Shown piece by piece: positions 11,546-25,549 of a stretch of 64,000 bases of DNA. This DNA is from Gymnogyps californianus (Eukaryota; Chordata; Aves; Accipitriformes; Cathartidae), in contig NC_059477.1 of NCBI RefSeq assembly GCF_018139145.2, positions 15,053,522 to 15,117,521 of the forward strand, in the 5' to 3' direction. The translations under genes were made by a program, and so were the position numbers. The notes beneath the pieces are model-generated. The model saw only the letters and a list, made by a program, of their open reading frames with translations. It was not told the origin of the DNA and made no database searches. Numbering within the stretch: position 1 is the stretch's first letter; every line of letters starts with the position of its first letter.

Positions 11546-14500
11546 CTGCGCCCGACGGCTGTGATTTGTGTGCCTGTGGCCGGCCGGCTGACAGGGATAC
11601 GGCTCTACCAAGAAAAATCGGTGGGGAAATGCAAGGAATGTGGCACTGTGCCAGCAGGGACAAGAAGAAGACAGGCGAAGACTGACAGGCGTGTGGGGAG
11701 AGTCAAAATATTAGAAAGGAAAGGCTTTTAGCCAGAAAATGGCTTTTTATAAAAAAACAGATTAACTCTGTGGACATTAGCAGACATGTAAATTTTTGGT
11801 GCATAGCCACCCCTAATTTTTCTCACAATTCCTTAAAAATAAAACCACCTCTTAAGTATTATATTGACCAGAAAATCAAGGTTTCTATAGGAAAATCTCA
11901 TTTGGGGAAAGAAAAAGACAAACCATATCCCAATTTCATGTAAGAAGGGTACAGTGAAACGATACCTGAAAACCTCAGTGAGACCCAGGAGCGGCTCAGG
12001 AACCACGGCTCACTTGACAATGCTGAAGTATGTTGTGAACTTATTTTCCTCTTTATTTTTATGAGCCAATCCTGAGGGCTGGCAGGTGAGCATGGCTGCA
12101 GAGGGGAGCTGCCTTGGGTTGCCCCTCATCATTTTTAATAACGCTGTGATTTGGCAGAGCTCATCTCCCACTTGGTGCCTGGAGTCACTGCCCTGGCCCT
12201 GCGGGACGGTGTTCCAGGAGCCGGATTTTGGGATGCAGTACCAAAGCATGGAGGGACCTGCCGAGCCTCAGATGACCCCCTGGGCTGAGCAATGGGCTCC
12301 TTCAGCAAAGGATGGAGCATGCGGAGGGCTCTTGCTGAGAAGTTGTTGTTCAAGGTGCTTTTCATAATATTTAAAAAAATGTGTTTGCTTCCTCTTGCAA
12401 ATGTTCAAACATCTTTAAAGTGTCTGTGGTGCCAAGCTGCTTCTCGCCCTGTTTTAAGAGAAAATAAGCTTTCTTTAAGGAAAAGAAGCCACAAAAAGCG
12501 CAGCAAGCCCAAAGTTAACAGCAAGCAGACCGAAACTAAATTAACACCAGCAAGATTTCAGCTGCCCCTACAAAATATTGTGTCTCACGGCAAAGGGTCC
12601 GGGAAAAGATGGGAGAACAGATTGTTTTAGTGCATCTTCGCGGTGTCTCTGCGGCACAGATGAAGCTCAGGCTGGGTCCCCTTCCCCTTGCCAAGCCTGC
12701 AGTGGGGACTCCCAGCCCCCAAAAGTGGACAGTCAGAGGCACAGGCTCGGCAGTGCTATGAGCACCTGTGGGTCCACCGCCACGGGGGAATGCGACTCGG
12801 GATGCTGCAGCTGGCCAGTTTGGAAAAGCATCACCTGCAAAACCAGAGCATGAGCCCGAAAAAGGAGCCTGGTGGTGAGAAGGAGGCAAGGGACAGGGAA
12901 GGAGAGCCTGGCCCTTCTCCGCTGCCACAAACACGGAGGCGAGAGAGCGGGAGCGTTAGCCATCAGCCGTGGTGTCACAGCTCCGTGCGGATTACGTTGG
13001 CCAGCTTCAGCAATGGAAATAGGCAGCTAACAGTGAGTTCCTCTTTGTAACAGATAATAGTCAAAACAGCTTGAAAACTATTCATAATGAGAGCTCTGAG
13101 AACAGCCAATGCTACACACACACAGAGCGAATACTGTCATTAAGCGTTCTTTGGATGATAGTCCCAGCAGTTCATTATTCCCCATCACTGCTTGGGGAGG
13201 GTGGAGGAGGAGAGAGATGGGTGAGGGTTTTTTTAAATAATGCTTTTTTTTCCTAAATTAACCTCCACTGTAAAGCCGAGCAACAAAGGAGTAGTATAAA
13301 GATGGCATCCTGCCTTGCTAGTGACCTCCAAGGCTGGAACGTGGGGCTCTTGCAAGAACCAGTCAGGAAAATCAGGCACGGACTGGTAGGGGAAGGGGAT
13401 GGCCTCATGGCGAGCAGGGCTGCAGCCTGCCCCAGCGGGGCCGAGGGCCCTCTGCAGAGCGAGGTGATGCAGGACTACGCCCTGCACGGGGATCCGTGGA
13501 TGTGAGTTAAAGGTAGGGCTGTGGGGCTGCAGGGGCTGCAGCAGTGGCACGGGGAGGGGAAAGGCCAGGCTGTGGGTTAGACACGCGTGTGTGAGTCTGG
13601 CACAGCTAACAGCAGCCTATGCACCTGTGCGGCAATTTGTCACACTCGCTCTGCGTGGCTGCCGCAGCACAGCATGGCACAGCACATCACGGCACGCGGG
13701 GTGCCTCTGGGCAAGCAGCCCGCTCTGCTCTCCTCCCGCACCCCACGTCTGCATCCCAAGGAGTTCATCCTGCATTGAGCCAGGCATGCAGGAGTGCCAG
13801 CAGCATGTCAAAAACTCGCACAGGGGGACCATGATGTTTGTGCTGCTGCCACGTGTCCCCTTGGGGCGCAGAGCCGGCTGGGGGCACCTGTCTGACCCAT
13901 TTGCCACATGTGCAGTTCATCGCGGGGTGCCCGCAGAGCCTTGCTGGCTGCGATGGCACCTGGCAGCGCCTGGGCTTTTATAGTGCTGCCGGCAGTCCGT
14001 AGCCACTTGACATAGGGCACCTGGGAAGGGGCCAGGTCTCCGGCTCTTCCCTTCTCTTTTCTTGCACAGGTATTTTTTGCTCAGCCCACAGCTGGCGCTG
14101 CCACAGCTAATCACACCCATCCCTGCCGGCTGTGGAGGGAGAGCCTGCGCAGGGCTCCAGTCCCTGTGGCACATCCCCGGCAAAGGCTTTGCGGCTCAGG
14201 GCCACCAAAACACAATTCCAGTCTTGATTTTATTTAATTTATTTTGTTAATGAACTGTATTTATCTCCATGTTTTCCTTCTTTTTTTTAAAGCTATGGTT
14301 TCTGGGTGTATTTTTTTCCTCTGGAAGTGCAAACAAAAGCTTCCTTTTAAGACTCTGACTAACATTTCTGACCCACATTAGGCAGCAGCTCCAGCAGACG
14401 TCAGCTCCAGCCCCACCACCCCTTCACAGTGAATGATGCACCAAGTGCCGGGAGCCTCCTTCTCCATGTAAAGATGCTTGCGAGCAGGTTACGACTTCCT

Positions 14501-17500
14501 CATGTGGATGCAGGTAGGTGTCCCGGGCTGCGCCACCGAAGGCCCTGCATGCGTGTAGGGCCCCCTCCACATGGGGACTGTGGGGCGGGGGGCAGCCAGG
14601 AGCAGCGGGTCTCCTGGCTCTTGTCCTGCAGTGGATCAAATCCCGTAGTTACCTGTGCTCAGGGAGGACACGCAGAATGCCAAGCATGGTGCGGGCACAG
14701 GGTGGGCAGCGCTGTCTGCATTTGCAGACCGAGCCAAAGTATATCCTGCTAGATGGGAGCATCAAGAGACGGTATTTTATAATTAGCCTCCTTGTTTGAA
14801 AAAGAAGTGTTTGTTTTTGTCAGGGACAGCGTTATGGTGCAGCTTGGGTCGCCTGACCAGAGTTTTTTAGGACGTGAAAATCCCCGTATGCCCAGAGGAG
14901 ACCTCTGCGCCCTGCTCGCCTGGTCAGAGGAGCCCGGAACCCTGCCACTGCCATCCAAATGCATAAGGGCATCCCTCAGCATCAGGAGGAATGTGGACGG
15001 GGCTTGTTAAAACTTGTGCAAATATTTTCCTAGCCTGCCAAGTTGCCTGGACAGCTGTGATGAGTCACTGTGGCTGCACCGTCCCTCTGTCCCTGCGCTT
15101 CATCAGCATTATCTCCCCTTCATCTCCAGTATCTGGGGGAATCATCATCACTTATTCCGAGTCAGGATGCTGAATCTCTTCAATTCCAGCAACATCACTG
15201 CATTCACAACCTTGTCATTATCCTGAAGCTGATAACCTCAGGCAGAAGTGTTCATTTTTTAAGTCATTGAGCAATGCCTTGTTTGTGATACTGTGGATAT
15301 CCCAAAATACAAGATACGGCAGCCCTTTCCATCCTCCCAAATCACCTTCTGAACCCTCCACTGTTCGACCCAGCCTCACTATCCTGCTTGAAATAGATCC
15401 TGGTTTAGAGCAGCTCGTCTGCAGGTCACGTTACAGCCCCCTCCTCGCGTGCCACGGTCTGGCATCACTGCACGGCAGGGCCTGCCAGGGACTGCAGATC
15501 GCTATTTTAATGGTTTTATCATGACACCCAAAGCATTACATTGGCTCGTTCCCAAGTGTGGCACTGCTCTGTTTTAATGAGCTTTGGAGATTGCATCGGC
15601 AGCACAGACCTGGCTGTTTGATGGCGGTCAGCGGGGCTAATTAATCTGGTGTGCGCCCAGAGCCCCACGCCTGCCTGTGGCCCCGGCTGGGGCAATGCCG
15701 ATAGCACGGCTGGGCTGCGGCTTAGACGTGAAACTGCCTTAGAAAGTGTGCTTAAAGGGACCTGTTCTTACCCAGCTCTCCCCCTTAAATTGAGGCTAAC
15801 GCTGTTTCTAATCTCAGAGTCTAACTTCTTCATCTGGAAAAAAAAAAAAGACTATTTTTGAAATAGCATCCAAGTGGGACTCTGTGACTCGCTCCATAAA
15901 GCTGCCGGGCCCAGATGAAGATGCTCCTCACTGGTACCTGTGTCTGCATCTGGCCTCCGCAGAGCTGGCGGGGCTGAGGCTGAGGGTCTCCGTCCCAGGG
16001 AGATGGGCTAACGTGCTTTGCATCTCCCCCCGCCCGGAACCGCATGGGGGTGCCTGCGGGAAGCATTAACAGCGCTGCCACCTTTGCCTTTGGCCACTTC
16101 AGCACGTTTCCCTCCGTGTTTCCCCCAGCCCTTCAGCATGTGTTGCTGCTGAAGCTGGAAGGAGCTGCTTGGATGGCACTGAGGTGTTTGTGTATTTGAA
16201 GTTCAGAAAAGCAAGAGTTGCCGAGACGGCTTTTCCTTTCCAGGAGGAAAGCCAGAGCTGGGGCTGGGCTTTTCTTCCTCCTCCTTCCCCCTCAACCAAA
16301 ACAAAACCAAGTTTTTAGCTGCTTCAGCAGGTAATCACTGCCTGTGTGTCAGAAAGAGCCGTGGAAAACCCCCTTTGCTCCATAAAACCGAACAGACACA
16401 TCCGTCACTCCCCTCACCACAGCTGTCCTGCTGCGTGTTGGCGGGGAAGTGGCACCTTCCAGGCAGTAGGATTTTCTTGCAGTGACAGCAACGGGCAGCG
16501 GTGATGGGGCAGCCCGCAGCGGGAGGCAGCATGGCTCCCCTGCCTGTCCCCATCCTCATCCCTGTCGAGGCCATGAGGGATGGGTGGCCCCAGCGTGGCA
16601 CTTGGCTCGGCCTCAGCACAGGGCAGGAGGTGTTTGGGCAGGGCCCCCAGTACCCAGGGAAACCCCCCTGGTAGAAGGCTGGGCTGCCACCCCCCCCCGC
16701 GTGGGTGCAGGAGAGGGATGCAGTGGGGATAGGTGCGTGCGAGCCCGCAGCTCCCAGTCACCCTGGCCAAAATGGCGCGCATCACCTGTAGGAAGTGCTG
16801 GGCCTGGTTTTTTACGTGTTTGCAGGATATCTCCTCATCCAGCAAAATAAATAAATTGATAAATAAGAATTGCCAGGCGAGACATGGTGGCAGGGTGCCA
16901 GTCCCAGCCCAGCCAATTTATTTGCAGTTCTCATTAATTTGGGCTGATCTTTGCTCACATTTCCACCATGAGCACGTTCAAAACAAGGCAGACATTTAAC
17001 TTTGTTTTGGGCAATGTTACTCTAATGTGGCTTTTTTCTGCATAGCTCTCTCTTTTATGGTAATCAAATGTACTGCCAACTTTTCTCTTGCTATGTACAC
17101 CAGCGAAGGGAACCAGATGCTTCATGTTTTCCTCCGAAATGTATCTGAATGTTGTTTTTTGTTCAGTGTTTTGGAGGGAGGGCTGGCTTACAGACAGCAT
17201 TTCGTAAATCCAGCCCTCGCTGCACCCTGTTTCCCAACTTAATGTGGGTCCTGGCTGTGGCTCCCGGCTGGATTTGCAGTCTCTCCTCAGCACAGTGTGG
17301 TAAAAGCCCCCGAGGTGCTGTGGGGCTGATCCCCCGCTGTCCTGGTCTCAGCGGGGCACGGCTGCCACCGGGGGAGGCCCCACGGGAGGGGTCCCCGGTG
17401 ACGTGGGGTGAAAGGTGTGGGACTGGGCAGGTCCAGCCCACTGATTTCTTGCACCACAGAGCATCTGCAGCCTGGCCCTGTTGTGCGACCGGCCACAGCT

Positions 17501-20330
17501 CCCTGGGAAGCTCTGGGGTCAGCCCAGAGCCACATCTCGGGGGAGCTGATCCCCAGTTCAGGAGCGGGTTGTGCTGCTCATGGAGAGCAGCATGTGTGGA
17601 TTTGTCTGCCTCCGGAAATGGAGGGGTTTTGCTCCGGCACACCGGAGGACACTGGGGTTGTATGGGGCTCCCTGTGCCCACCCCTCCTCACTGGGCCATT
17701 TAAAGCTGGTGCTCTGCTTGGTAGGGGCTGCTCCTCCTTATGTCTATGCAGGGTCTAAGTTGTTGAAGCCCACCCAACGAATTCTTGCTGCACGAGAAAA
17801 ACAAGTCGTCTCGGGCAAGATTGTCAAAAATACTTGTCCCACCAGGGCACTTCTGGCCATTTTTAATAATTTCTCTCCTCTACCTCCATCTGTACTTCTG
17901 CTGCTATTTTTATAATCGTTTCTCTGCTTTCAACTCCTTATCTTCTTTAGCTTTCCCTCTCCTTTTCACTCTGTATGCTCTAAAATCTTTTCATCGCTTT
18001 TTTTTTTTTTCTTTTTGGGTCTGATTGGGCTTTATTTCTTCTCCTCTGCCAGATTTATGTGAGTTGTCAAGTCTAGCAGCCATTTGTCTCTGCCTGATGA
18101 CAGACTTGCCTTTCCCCCCCCCCAAATCAGATTCATGGCTGTTCTTTAAGGCCCTTTAATATTTTAATGCTCCAACTATAAATTTCATTTTCTTTAAGCT
18201 TCAATCCTTGTGCGGACCTTCCTGCGGCTGGGTTGGCGGCTGCCCCCCCGCCACCCCCCGGTGTGATTTGCAGTGTGTCACAGGCGGCATTTGGGGTGGC
18301 TTTGCTCCATGCACAGGAGCAGAGGGCAGGGGAGGGGAACGAGGCAGGAATTCGCTTTTCCTTAAGCTCAGACGATTCTTCAAAACTTGACAGGAATTGA
18401 CATTTTTTTTTGCTTCCAAGCCATGATTTGTTGTGGGCTTGTTGTGCTTTTTATTAAAATGCTCTCGTGGAGTGCTTAAAAAGGTTGGCTTTACACAGCC
18501 CCAGCTTCCTCCTTCAATAAATGCAGCCTCGGCTTACAGTTTTTCCCACTGATGTGTCAGCTGGGGGACTCGCTCTCCATCTCAAATACACCCAGACTGC
18601 TTAAATCATCCTTATTTCTCTCAGAGGGAGACAGACTTTTTGCTCTCCGAAACTTTTCACACCCTAAGTTAATAAAACTTCTCCTCTGAAAGGGATGGAT
18701 GTGACACTGTGCTGAGGATTTCATGGCCAAGCGCTGGATTATTGCTGCGGTGTAAAGGGCTCCCCAGCTCTGGTAAGCACATTGAATGTCTTCTTAAAAT
18801 ATGAGGTTGAAATTCATTTGGCAACGGCTGTCCCTGAAGGCTGCTGGAAGAGCTCACCCCCTTTGCCTGTGCGGTGGAGCCGGACACCTTGGGGAAGCAC
18901 TTCCCAAGGGCAGCACAGCCCAGGGCTGCCTCTGCGTTGTCCAACGCAGCCCATCGGCGAGGCGGTGAGGTGAGGGAAGAGCAGCCCTGTGCCTCTGCTG
19001 AAGGCCACTCTGCTTGGGAGTGTGCTTCTAGGGCTGCAAAGAAAGCTGGGCTTGAAGCCAGGGCAGAGTTACTCTCTGTATAAACCCGAGAGACCAGGAG
19101 GGTAAAAATAGTGCTAGAAATTTTGACAGCGTTTGTAAAGAAGTCAGTCAACTCCATTATTAAGCATGAGATTGGCAGCTGATCTGAAGGGTGACAAAGC
19201 AGCCCTGCACCACACCAGGAGGCACCTGATAGGAAATTATCAGCAACATCTGGGACAGCTATTTATTTCCTCCAGATTTGTAAACATTTAACTGAGGAAG
19301 TGTTAGCAAAGTCTTTTGCAGCAAACAGTCCTGAGCCGCCAGCCCACGCTGGCTCATCCCGCAGCCCTCCACCCATTGCAGCAGCACAAGGAAGCAGGGC
19401 TATATTTCTTCCCTTGATTTTTGGCACCCAGGCCAAGGCGGGGGTAGAGCTGCTGAGTGTTTAATTCAGTGCTTTCCATTTCGGATATTAGTGGTGCAAC
19501 TGAGTTATGATACAGGAGCCTAGAGAGGACTCATTCCCTCTCAACACATTAAGGATTAGTTATTTTCCTATTAAACTGCTTTAGTCATGGTGAGTTTGTT
19601 GCCTTACATGGGTTGCTGTGTGTAACAGGCATTGATAGGAAAGCCTAATCCTACCTGATCAGTGCAAGTGACAATAGGGACCTATTGAATTCAATGCAAA
19701 TTTTGCTATGGACGTGTACGGACCAAAACTTGGTGTCACCCTCCGTATTTACATCCACAGGACTCTGCTGAGCGCCCACCAGAGCAGCCAAAGTAAGGCT
19801 GAAAGGACACAGCAGGGACACAGCAGGGGTGGCACTGGCTGCAGCAGGGTTCCCAGTGCTCAGCTCACCAGGAGTCAGCGCTTGGGGGTTCACCAACACC
19901 TCTCATGTCCAGGTGGGTTTGGCTCATCTGGGGTGTAAAGTGGGAAGGTGTGAACTATTTCAGTGCAGCTACAGTGAACAGAGCAATCAAACTTCCCCGG
20001 GGAGGGGCAGCGGGGAGATGCCCAGCAGAGGGAAGGTGCCTTTATGGGTGCTAGTCATCATGGTCTGAGCGTAGGGAGCCTGACAGATATGGAGATGTAA
20101 AGGCAACGTACTGCAATGGGCAGGCTCCCCATGGTCCCCGCAGGGAGGGGATTAGACCACCAGCCTCTGTCCTGCCTGCCAAAGTCACTGTTCACTGCAA
20201 AGCCGGCACCAGGTTTCACTCAATCCCCTTGGAGGGTTGGTGGTAGCACCAGGCTCCGGGTGACAGAGGAGATCTTCAGAGAGAAACAGAGGAGAGAGAG
20301 GCGACAGGAGGCTCTACTTGCACCTGCCTG

Positions 20331-20365
20331 CAATTAATTAATTACGAATCCACTCATTAGCTCAG
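20331..20365. promoter_or_regulatory. TTAATTAATTA cluster
   Basis: An 11-bp run TTAATTAATTA (20334-20344), followed by CACTCATTAGCTCAG, gives overlapping homeodomain-type sites in GC-rich flank. It is a weak candidate site only. Confidence 0.2.
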
Positions 20366-22373
20366 CCCCATGGCTCCCCCTCACTGCCAAGCCCCCAGCT
20401 GTCCAGAGAGCAAGTCATTATTTGAGAAGATTTCCCATTAAACCCACAAGCAAAGGAATATATCAAAGAAGAAGGGGCAAGAGAGACAGTAAGGGTGCAT
20501 GCACGATTGCAATCAGCTCTCGAGGACGTGCTGGAGCGGCTGGATCCCCATCTTGGAGCAGCCTGAGAATGGTGAAATCGATTTCATTAACCCGCTCAGC
20601 TGCTGATTACTCTTTTGCCACATGAAAAACCCCCGTGGCCCCCCACACTCCAGCCTCCACTGGTGGCGGGTACCCGTGTGTGCATGGCAAATGCACACAG
20701 GCACCCCTGGGTCCCACCCCATCCTGCTGGCTGCAGAGCAGGCCACCCAAATGCAATCCCAGCTCGTGCTAAAAAAAAACCGCTAAAGATTTCCATTTCC
20801 TGAAGTGGGTGCCTGCCTCCCCTTTGTGCCCAGGCAGCAGGTGCAGCCCAGCTCTCAGGTTTTTAACCCAGCCAGTGCACACATCTGCTTCGCCACCGTT
20901 TTTCTATTACCTGCTTTCTGCTCCTCGCTTTAGCGAAGGCGCCTCTTTAACCGCAGTGATTTACAGGCGGTGTTACAGCAGGACAGGTCTGACACTGATT
21001 GAGTCGCTTATCTGCCGTCTCCGTCCTGCTCTCTGACAGCCTCTCCCCCAGGTATCAATCTGCACATCAGTTCTTTATTCCTGGGTAAGGGAAGAGCTGT
21101 CAAGGTTGCAGCTACACTGTCATCTTCATCTAAGCTGCCAGCTGCCCTTCATTGCTTAAAGACCCTCTTTAACACACATGTGCTTTGGGAGGGGGCCACT
21201 GCATTGGAGGTAAGGAAATGGCAGCAAAATTTCATTTGCTCTTGAGGTGCCCAGGGCTTGATGTATTGGCTCTTGTTTGTCAGGGTGCCTGTAAATAAAC
21301 AAGAGTTTCCATGCTGTAGGTTCAGCCCCACTGCTTCTCCAGCCAGCTCCCTGCAGCCCCACGCTGGCTCCGGGCCACCCGGTGCAGGGAGAGCAGCAGG
21401 GTGCTGGGACCCCTGCGAGACGCGAGGCTCCCCGGGGCCAGGGCCGCCATCAGGGTGGTGGGAAAGAGTGGAGAGAGGGTGAAGACAAGTGCGTGGGGCC
21501 AGGCTTGGCTTTGGGGTTTGCCGGGAGTCCCCTCTGCCAGATGCCCCCGCTGCTGGACGCCTCTTGTGACCCCCAAGGATGAGGCTGAAGCTGATCCGCA
21601 GAGGACCACGCCATCCCAGTCACTGCCCGCCATCGCAGGGCTGTGGGACCAGGACAGGGATATGCTGGCACCCAGCACCTGCACCCTGGTGAGGTGGCCG
21701 AGCTGGGACAGTCTGGCTCCCTGCGTGCCCCTGAGGCTGGCTGGAAGGAGGCAGAGAGGGCGCAGGCTGCTCCCTGCGTGGTGCCTGTGCCCCTGCGCTC
21801 TGAGTCACCCCCAGGCCCGCATGCAGCCAGTGTCCTCCCCTGCAACCCTCATCCCCCCGGCTGGCCATGACCGCGCTATGTGGTTGCACTGCAAAGCCTT
21901 GACTGCACCTTTCTGCTCAGCACCGAGCCGTTTTAGTCCTAAATGATGTTTTTCTTAGCCTAAAACCACACTCCTCTCTGGGATTGCCGGCAGCACTGGG
22001 CAGTGGCGCAGGGTGGCAGGAAGGGACCTGTGTCCGCTTTTGGGTTTGCGCTTAGGTGTTGCTCTTGGGCCAGAGCAGCTTCCAGCTGTCCCTGGCTCTG
22101 GGAGGAGAGGCCGTGTCCGAGCGGGAGGACACGTGTGTGCACAGGGTCTGCGTTAAAGCCCCATGTCACCTCGGGGTGACAGGCAGCCCGGAGTGACCCA
22201 AGGGGACGGGCAGCGCGCAGCAAAGGAGGGCGGTGGGCATGGCCCCGCGTGCCTCCAGCCGTGCCTTGGTTTCCCTGGGGTTTCTGGCTGCCCATAGGCC
22301 TTTCAGCTCGGTTTCCTTGTTGCTGCTCTTTCATAAATAAAAAAGCCACTGAAACATAATCTCTACCATAATG

Positions 22374-22379
22374 TTTATT
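22374..22379 (-). promoter_or_regulatory. Distal poly(A) signal AATAAA for NRP2a
   Basis: TTTATT on the plus strand reads AATAAA on the minus strand, followed within about 30 nt by a GT/T-containing stretch (TATGTTTCAGTGGC). It is preceded by AT-rich sequence and lies at the point where composition turns GC-rich. Cleavage would fall near 22345-22360. Confidence 0.55.
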
Positions 22380-22430
22380 AAATAGTAATTTTAAAAGGTT
22401 TTTATACAAATCATATAAACACAGTTGGAT

Positions 22431-22467
22431 TTTTTTGTTGTTTTTTTTTGTTTGTTTGTTTGTTTTT
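22431..22467. repeat. (GTTT)n / T-rich simple repeat
   Basis: A T-rich tract with a TTTG repeat (GTTTGTTTGTTTGTTTTTT) lies inside the probable NRP2a 3' UTR, about 60-90 nt before the distal poly(A) signal. On the transcript it reads as an A-rich tract with C interruptions. Confidence 0.85.
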
Positions 22468-24904
22468 TACACCAAAGAATCACAGTAAAAGCTCTTTAAG
22501 TCCATAAGTCCTGGCTCAGCCAGTGAATGGTCAAATACCTTGAACTGCAAACCTTGGAGAAGTTCCATTTCTGCATATAATTTCTTAATGGTTTAATTCC
22601 CATGCTCACCCCCGGCACCTTCCCACAAAATGAAATCACCCAGCACTACAGCCTGCCCGTTAGCAACATGTCCTCGCCATGGGAAGGGTGTGGAGGCAAC
22701 AGCCCGTTTCAGCAAAGGCATTAACACTGATTTCTTTTTTTTTCTTTTCTGAATTTCACAGAGGGAATTGCTATCAGCAAACCTAATCTATTTGCAGAGG
22801 AGGATGCAACGAATTGAATGCACTGACGACTTTTTTTTTTTTTCCCTGTTGAAGTTACAATCAAACACAGTTTTCTGTAGAACAGTAAAGCACCCAGCAG
22901 AGGTAAGTGAGGTATCGGCTTTGCAGCATTATTGGCCTGCTCCTGCCCAGCAAGCGCACGCGCGTGGGCCCTGCCCCATCTGGAAGGGGCAAACGGGACA
23001 CACAGGGCGGGCACTTCGCTGGGCCCGTGCCAAGTTAGTGCCAAGATCAGCAGTAGTCTCCTGCCCCAGATCAAGAGATATATTAACACGAGTCAGTCCC
23101 ACGGAATAAGTCACATACACGATACATACAGAGAATTCACGTGCGTGTGCAAACACACTATTTCTGAATATATGTATATACGAACTCTTCTCTCTGTACG
23201 CCTACTAGACACCATAACGTCACCTTTTTAATTATATATTTTCACCTATTGTTTGCCTAAGTTGACTTTTCTACTGTATGGTCCTTTTCCATTCATCCTT
23301 CCCCTCTCCTGTGACTTGAAGGGGATAAAATCATCGCGCAGCAGCAATCCAGCTTTGAAATGGTCTGGTACTTTTCCTCTTACTGCCTCTGTTTCTTTTG
23401 TACAGTAAAATAACACCCCTGTGGAATCTGTCCACGAAGAACGCCAAAAGAAATAAGGTGATTCGAAAGGAGAATCTGAGATACATTTACTGCTGTTTCT
23501 GTTGGGCGCACAGTGTGAATTAAAAAAATGAAGGCCTTTGTGTGTGCGCATCTCTGCGTGCGCGTGTATGAACCGTGGATGTTTTGATGACACAGCTGCT
23601 GGTATCTGCTTCCCCAGTAACACATGCGTCTTTCTTACAGTGAAGTCTTTTTTTTTTTCCTAAAAACTTACTGTCTGATGGAGCTTTTCATGAAACACTA
23701 GACAAATGTTCCTATTCCCACCGCACCAAGGAGCAGCTGTGGCACTGTCCGTGCTCATCTCCTCTCCAGATGTTGCTCATCTCCCCAAACACCTGGCCTC
23801 CTGCACGATGCGTTTGCAGGGGCTGTGCAAACTGAGCTTCACAGCACATCACACCTTCGGCGCTCTGTGGTTAGTAAGGAAAAAAAATCCATCCCCAACC
23901 CAAACTATTTGCTAGGTAAAATGTAAAATCAGGACATGTCAGGTATTTCCAAAGAGCCCCTGGAAAAGCAAACCCAACATGCTGGAAAGGTTTCTCGCTT
24001 ATGTATGTGCAAGCTGATAGGGGTGATCCATCTGTACTGAATTGGAAATGAAGGCATTGGTTTGGGGCCCAGCATTTGAATTCTTTTTCTCCATTAAATT
24101 GTTTTCATAACACTCCGCTCCCACGGCACAGTGGTAAGTGGAGAGGTATCAGCTGCCAGACAACGTAGCCAGACCACTTGAAAGTAGAAGGACCAGACTT
24201 CTTCAGCCAGGCTCTACCCGGTAGAGAGTGGTGAAGAAGAGTGTTTTGCCGGGGAAGGATGAAGGCCTCACTTGTTGTTTGTTACAGCACTGATCATCAG
24301 ATGGAGGAAAAATACTTCTTCTAAGGCACTTGTTCAAAGTAAAACAAAACACAGCTCATAAATAAAACTTCGGGTTTTTGCTACTGATCAGGAGCAGCGC
24401 ACAGCTTTGCTCCAAAGGGGATACGGCGGCAGCCGTTTGGTCCAGTGGTGCTGACGGTGCCAGCTCGTGCCCCCTAGCTCCAGGGAGAAGGGGAGCACCG
24501 TGAAGGTGAGGGGGGCCAGTGGGTGCTGTGGCCGGGCTCCTGGTGCCAAGGGCACGGCTCCAGCCTCCTTCCCTGTTCATTTTCCCTCCTTGGCACTTCA
24601 GAGATGCCTCGGCACTGCGCCTCAAGTCAAACCCCAAGTGAAGCCCCTTCCCAAAGCCCGTCACCTGAGTGCCAGCAGCCTGACAGACTCCATCTTTTGT
24701 TTGCTGCAATTTTCTCATTATAGCAAAAAGAAAAAGGGCAGGATCAAGAGGGGTGGGAGATTCAAAGAAAGGACTTCCTGACGAAGGCCTCAGCTGTTGC
24801 AATCCAAGATCTGGATTTAATAAATGGCTCTTATTCACAAATCACTTTAAGGCTCTTCAGCTTCTCTCAAAGAGGTGCTTCTACACATAGGGTTTCCTTT
24901 CTAC

Positions 24905-24910
24905 TTTATT
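24905..24910 (-). promoter_or_regulatory. Possible proximal poly(A) signal AATAAA for NRP2a
   Basis: AATAAA on the minus strand about 640 nt after the 2a stop, with a GU-containing stretch (CTATGTGTAG) roughly 20-30 nt beyond. It is a candidate for a short 3' UTR isoform; position alone cannot show use. Confidence 0.3.
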
Positions 24911-25549
24911 TCTTAATGATTTCAGAAAGCGCTGTTTTTACCGTTGACACTAAAGCCAGTATCCCACCTTTCCCCTCTATCAGGAGAAGGAAAGTTGAAG
25001 GTAACAACATGCTTCCATTTTCAGGACTGGAAACTGCAGCTTCCTGGACTTAGTGTGAAGTGCACAAATCCCTACAGCCAAAACAATGTCTAGACAGGGT
25101 CTAAAATGGACAGGGTCTCCGTGTGTATGTGTGTGTTATTTCTAAAGACAGGGTGGCTGAAGAAATCCCTCAGCCTTCTCAGCAACTCACCAGAGAAAGG
25201 AGGTGGGAAATAACGATCAACATTTAGTTTCTCACATCCAAAAGGTAAACCAGTCTCCCTCGCCACGTCCCAGCCACTCGCATCAGCAGAAAATGAAGAT
25301 GAACCAACAAACAAGGGTCTCGGTCCCCCCTCGCCCGGCACAGTCCGGTTTGCGGGAAAGCCCGCTTGGTCCTGGTAGAGCGCGACCCGCCAGCGGGACC
25401 TGGTGGCAGGAGCAGCGCCTCCCCTCGCTCCTCCCATACCCCTCATTCCCCGTTATGGCATTCAGTTCCCATAGAAAACAGCAAAAAAAGTACCCCCCGG
25501 CAGCCCACCTCACCGGGCGCAACGCTGAGGGTGATCCCCAGCGCACCCA

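Larger units (their letters stand above)
1..22349. other. Intergenic region 3' of NRP2, no supportable gene
   Basis: About 22 kb of mainly GC-rich DNA. Open reading frames here are short, overlap on both strands, are rich in Arg/Pro/Gly/Cys/Ser, and lack any domain or splice pattern I recognise. In mammals the next gene 3' of NRP2 is INO80D, and I see no piece of it. The interval does hold two old CR1 fragments, a probable MITE relic, a small tandem duplication and several AT-rich islands listed separately. Between those I see nothing to annotate. Confidence 0.7.
22350..25549 (-). other. NRP2: Probable 3' UTR of NRP2a
   Basis: About 3.2 kb follows the 2a stop without any further coding signal on this strand and ends at a good poly(A) signal (22374-22379). 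The interval is moderately AT-rich with several T/U-rich runs, unlike the GC-rich DNA below 22.3 kb, and that composition break supports the boundary. A second AATAAA at 24905-24910 could give a short UTR of about 0.64 kb. The extent is inferred; no stop-to-tail transcript can be seen. Confidence 0.6.

Noticed and set aside
13611..13700. Repeated CACAGCA/GCACAGCA words
   Set aside because: Short low-order word repetition without a fixed period; not a tandem array.
21401..21946. 181-codon ORF on the plus strand, overlapping several others
   Set aside because: Several frames are open on both strands at once, which reflects GC richness and few stop codons rather than coding selection.
1..22349. 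Search for the neighbouring gene INO80D or another convergent gene
   Set aside because: No exon-like reading with domain similarity or consistent splice sites was found.
25283..25546. ORF on the minus strand just after the NRP2a stop
   Set aside because: Lies in the probable 3' UTR, no family resemblance, GC-rich chance frame.
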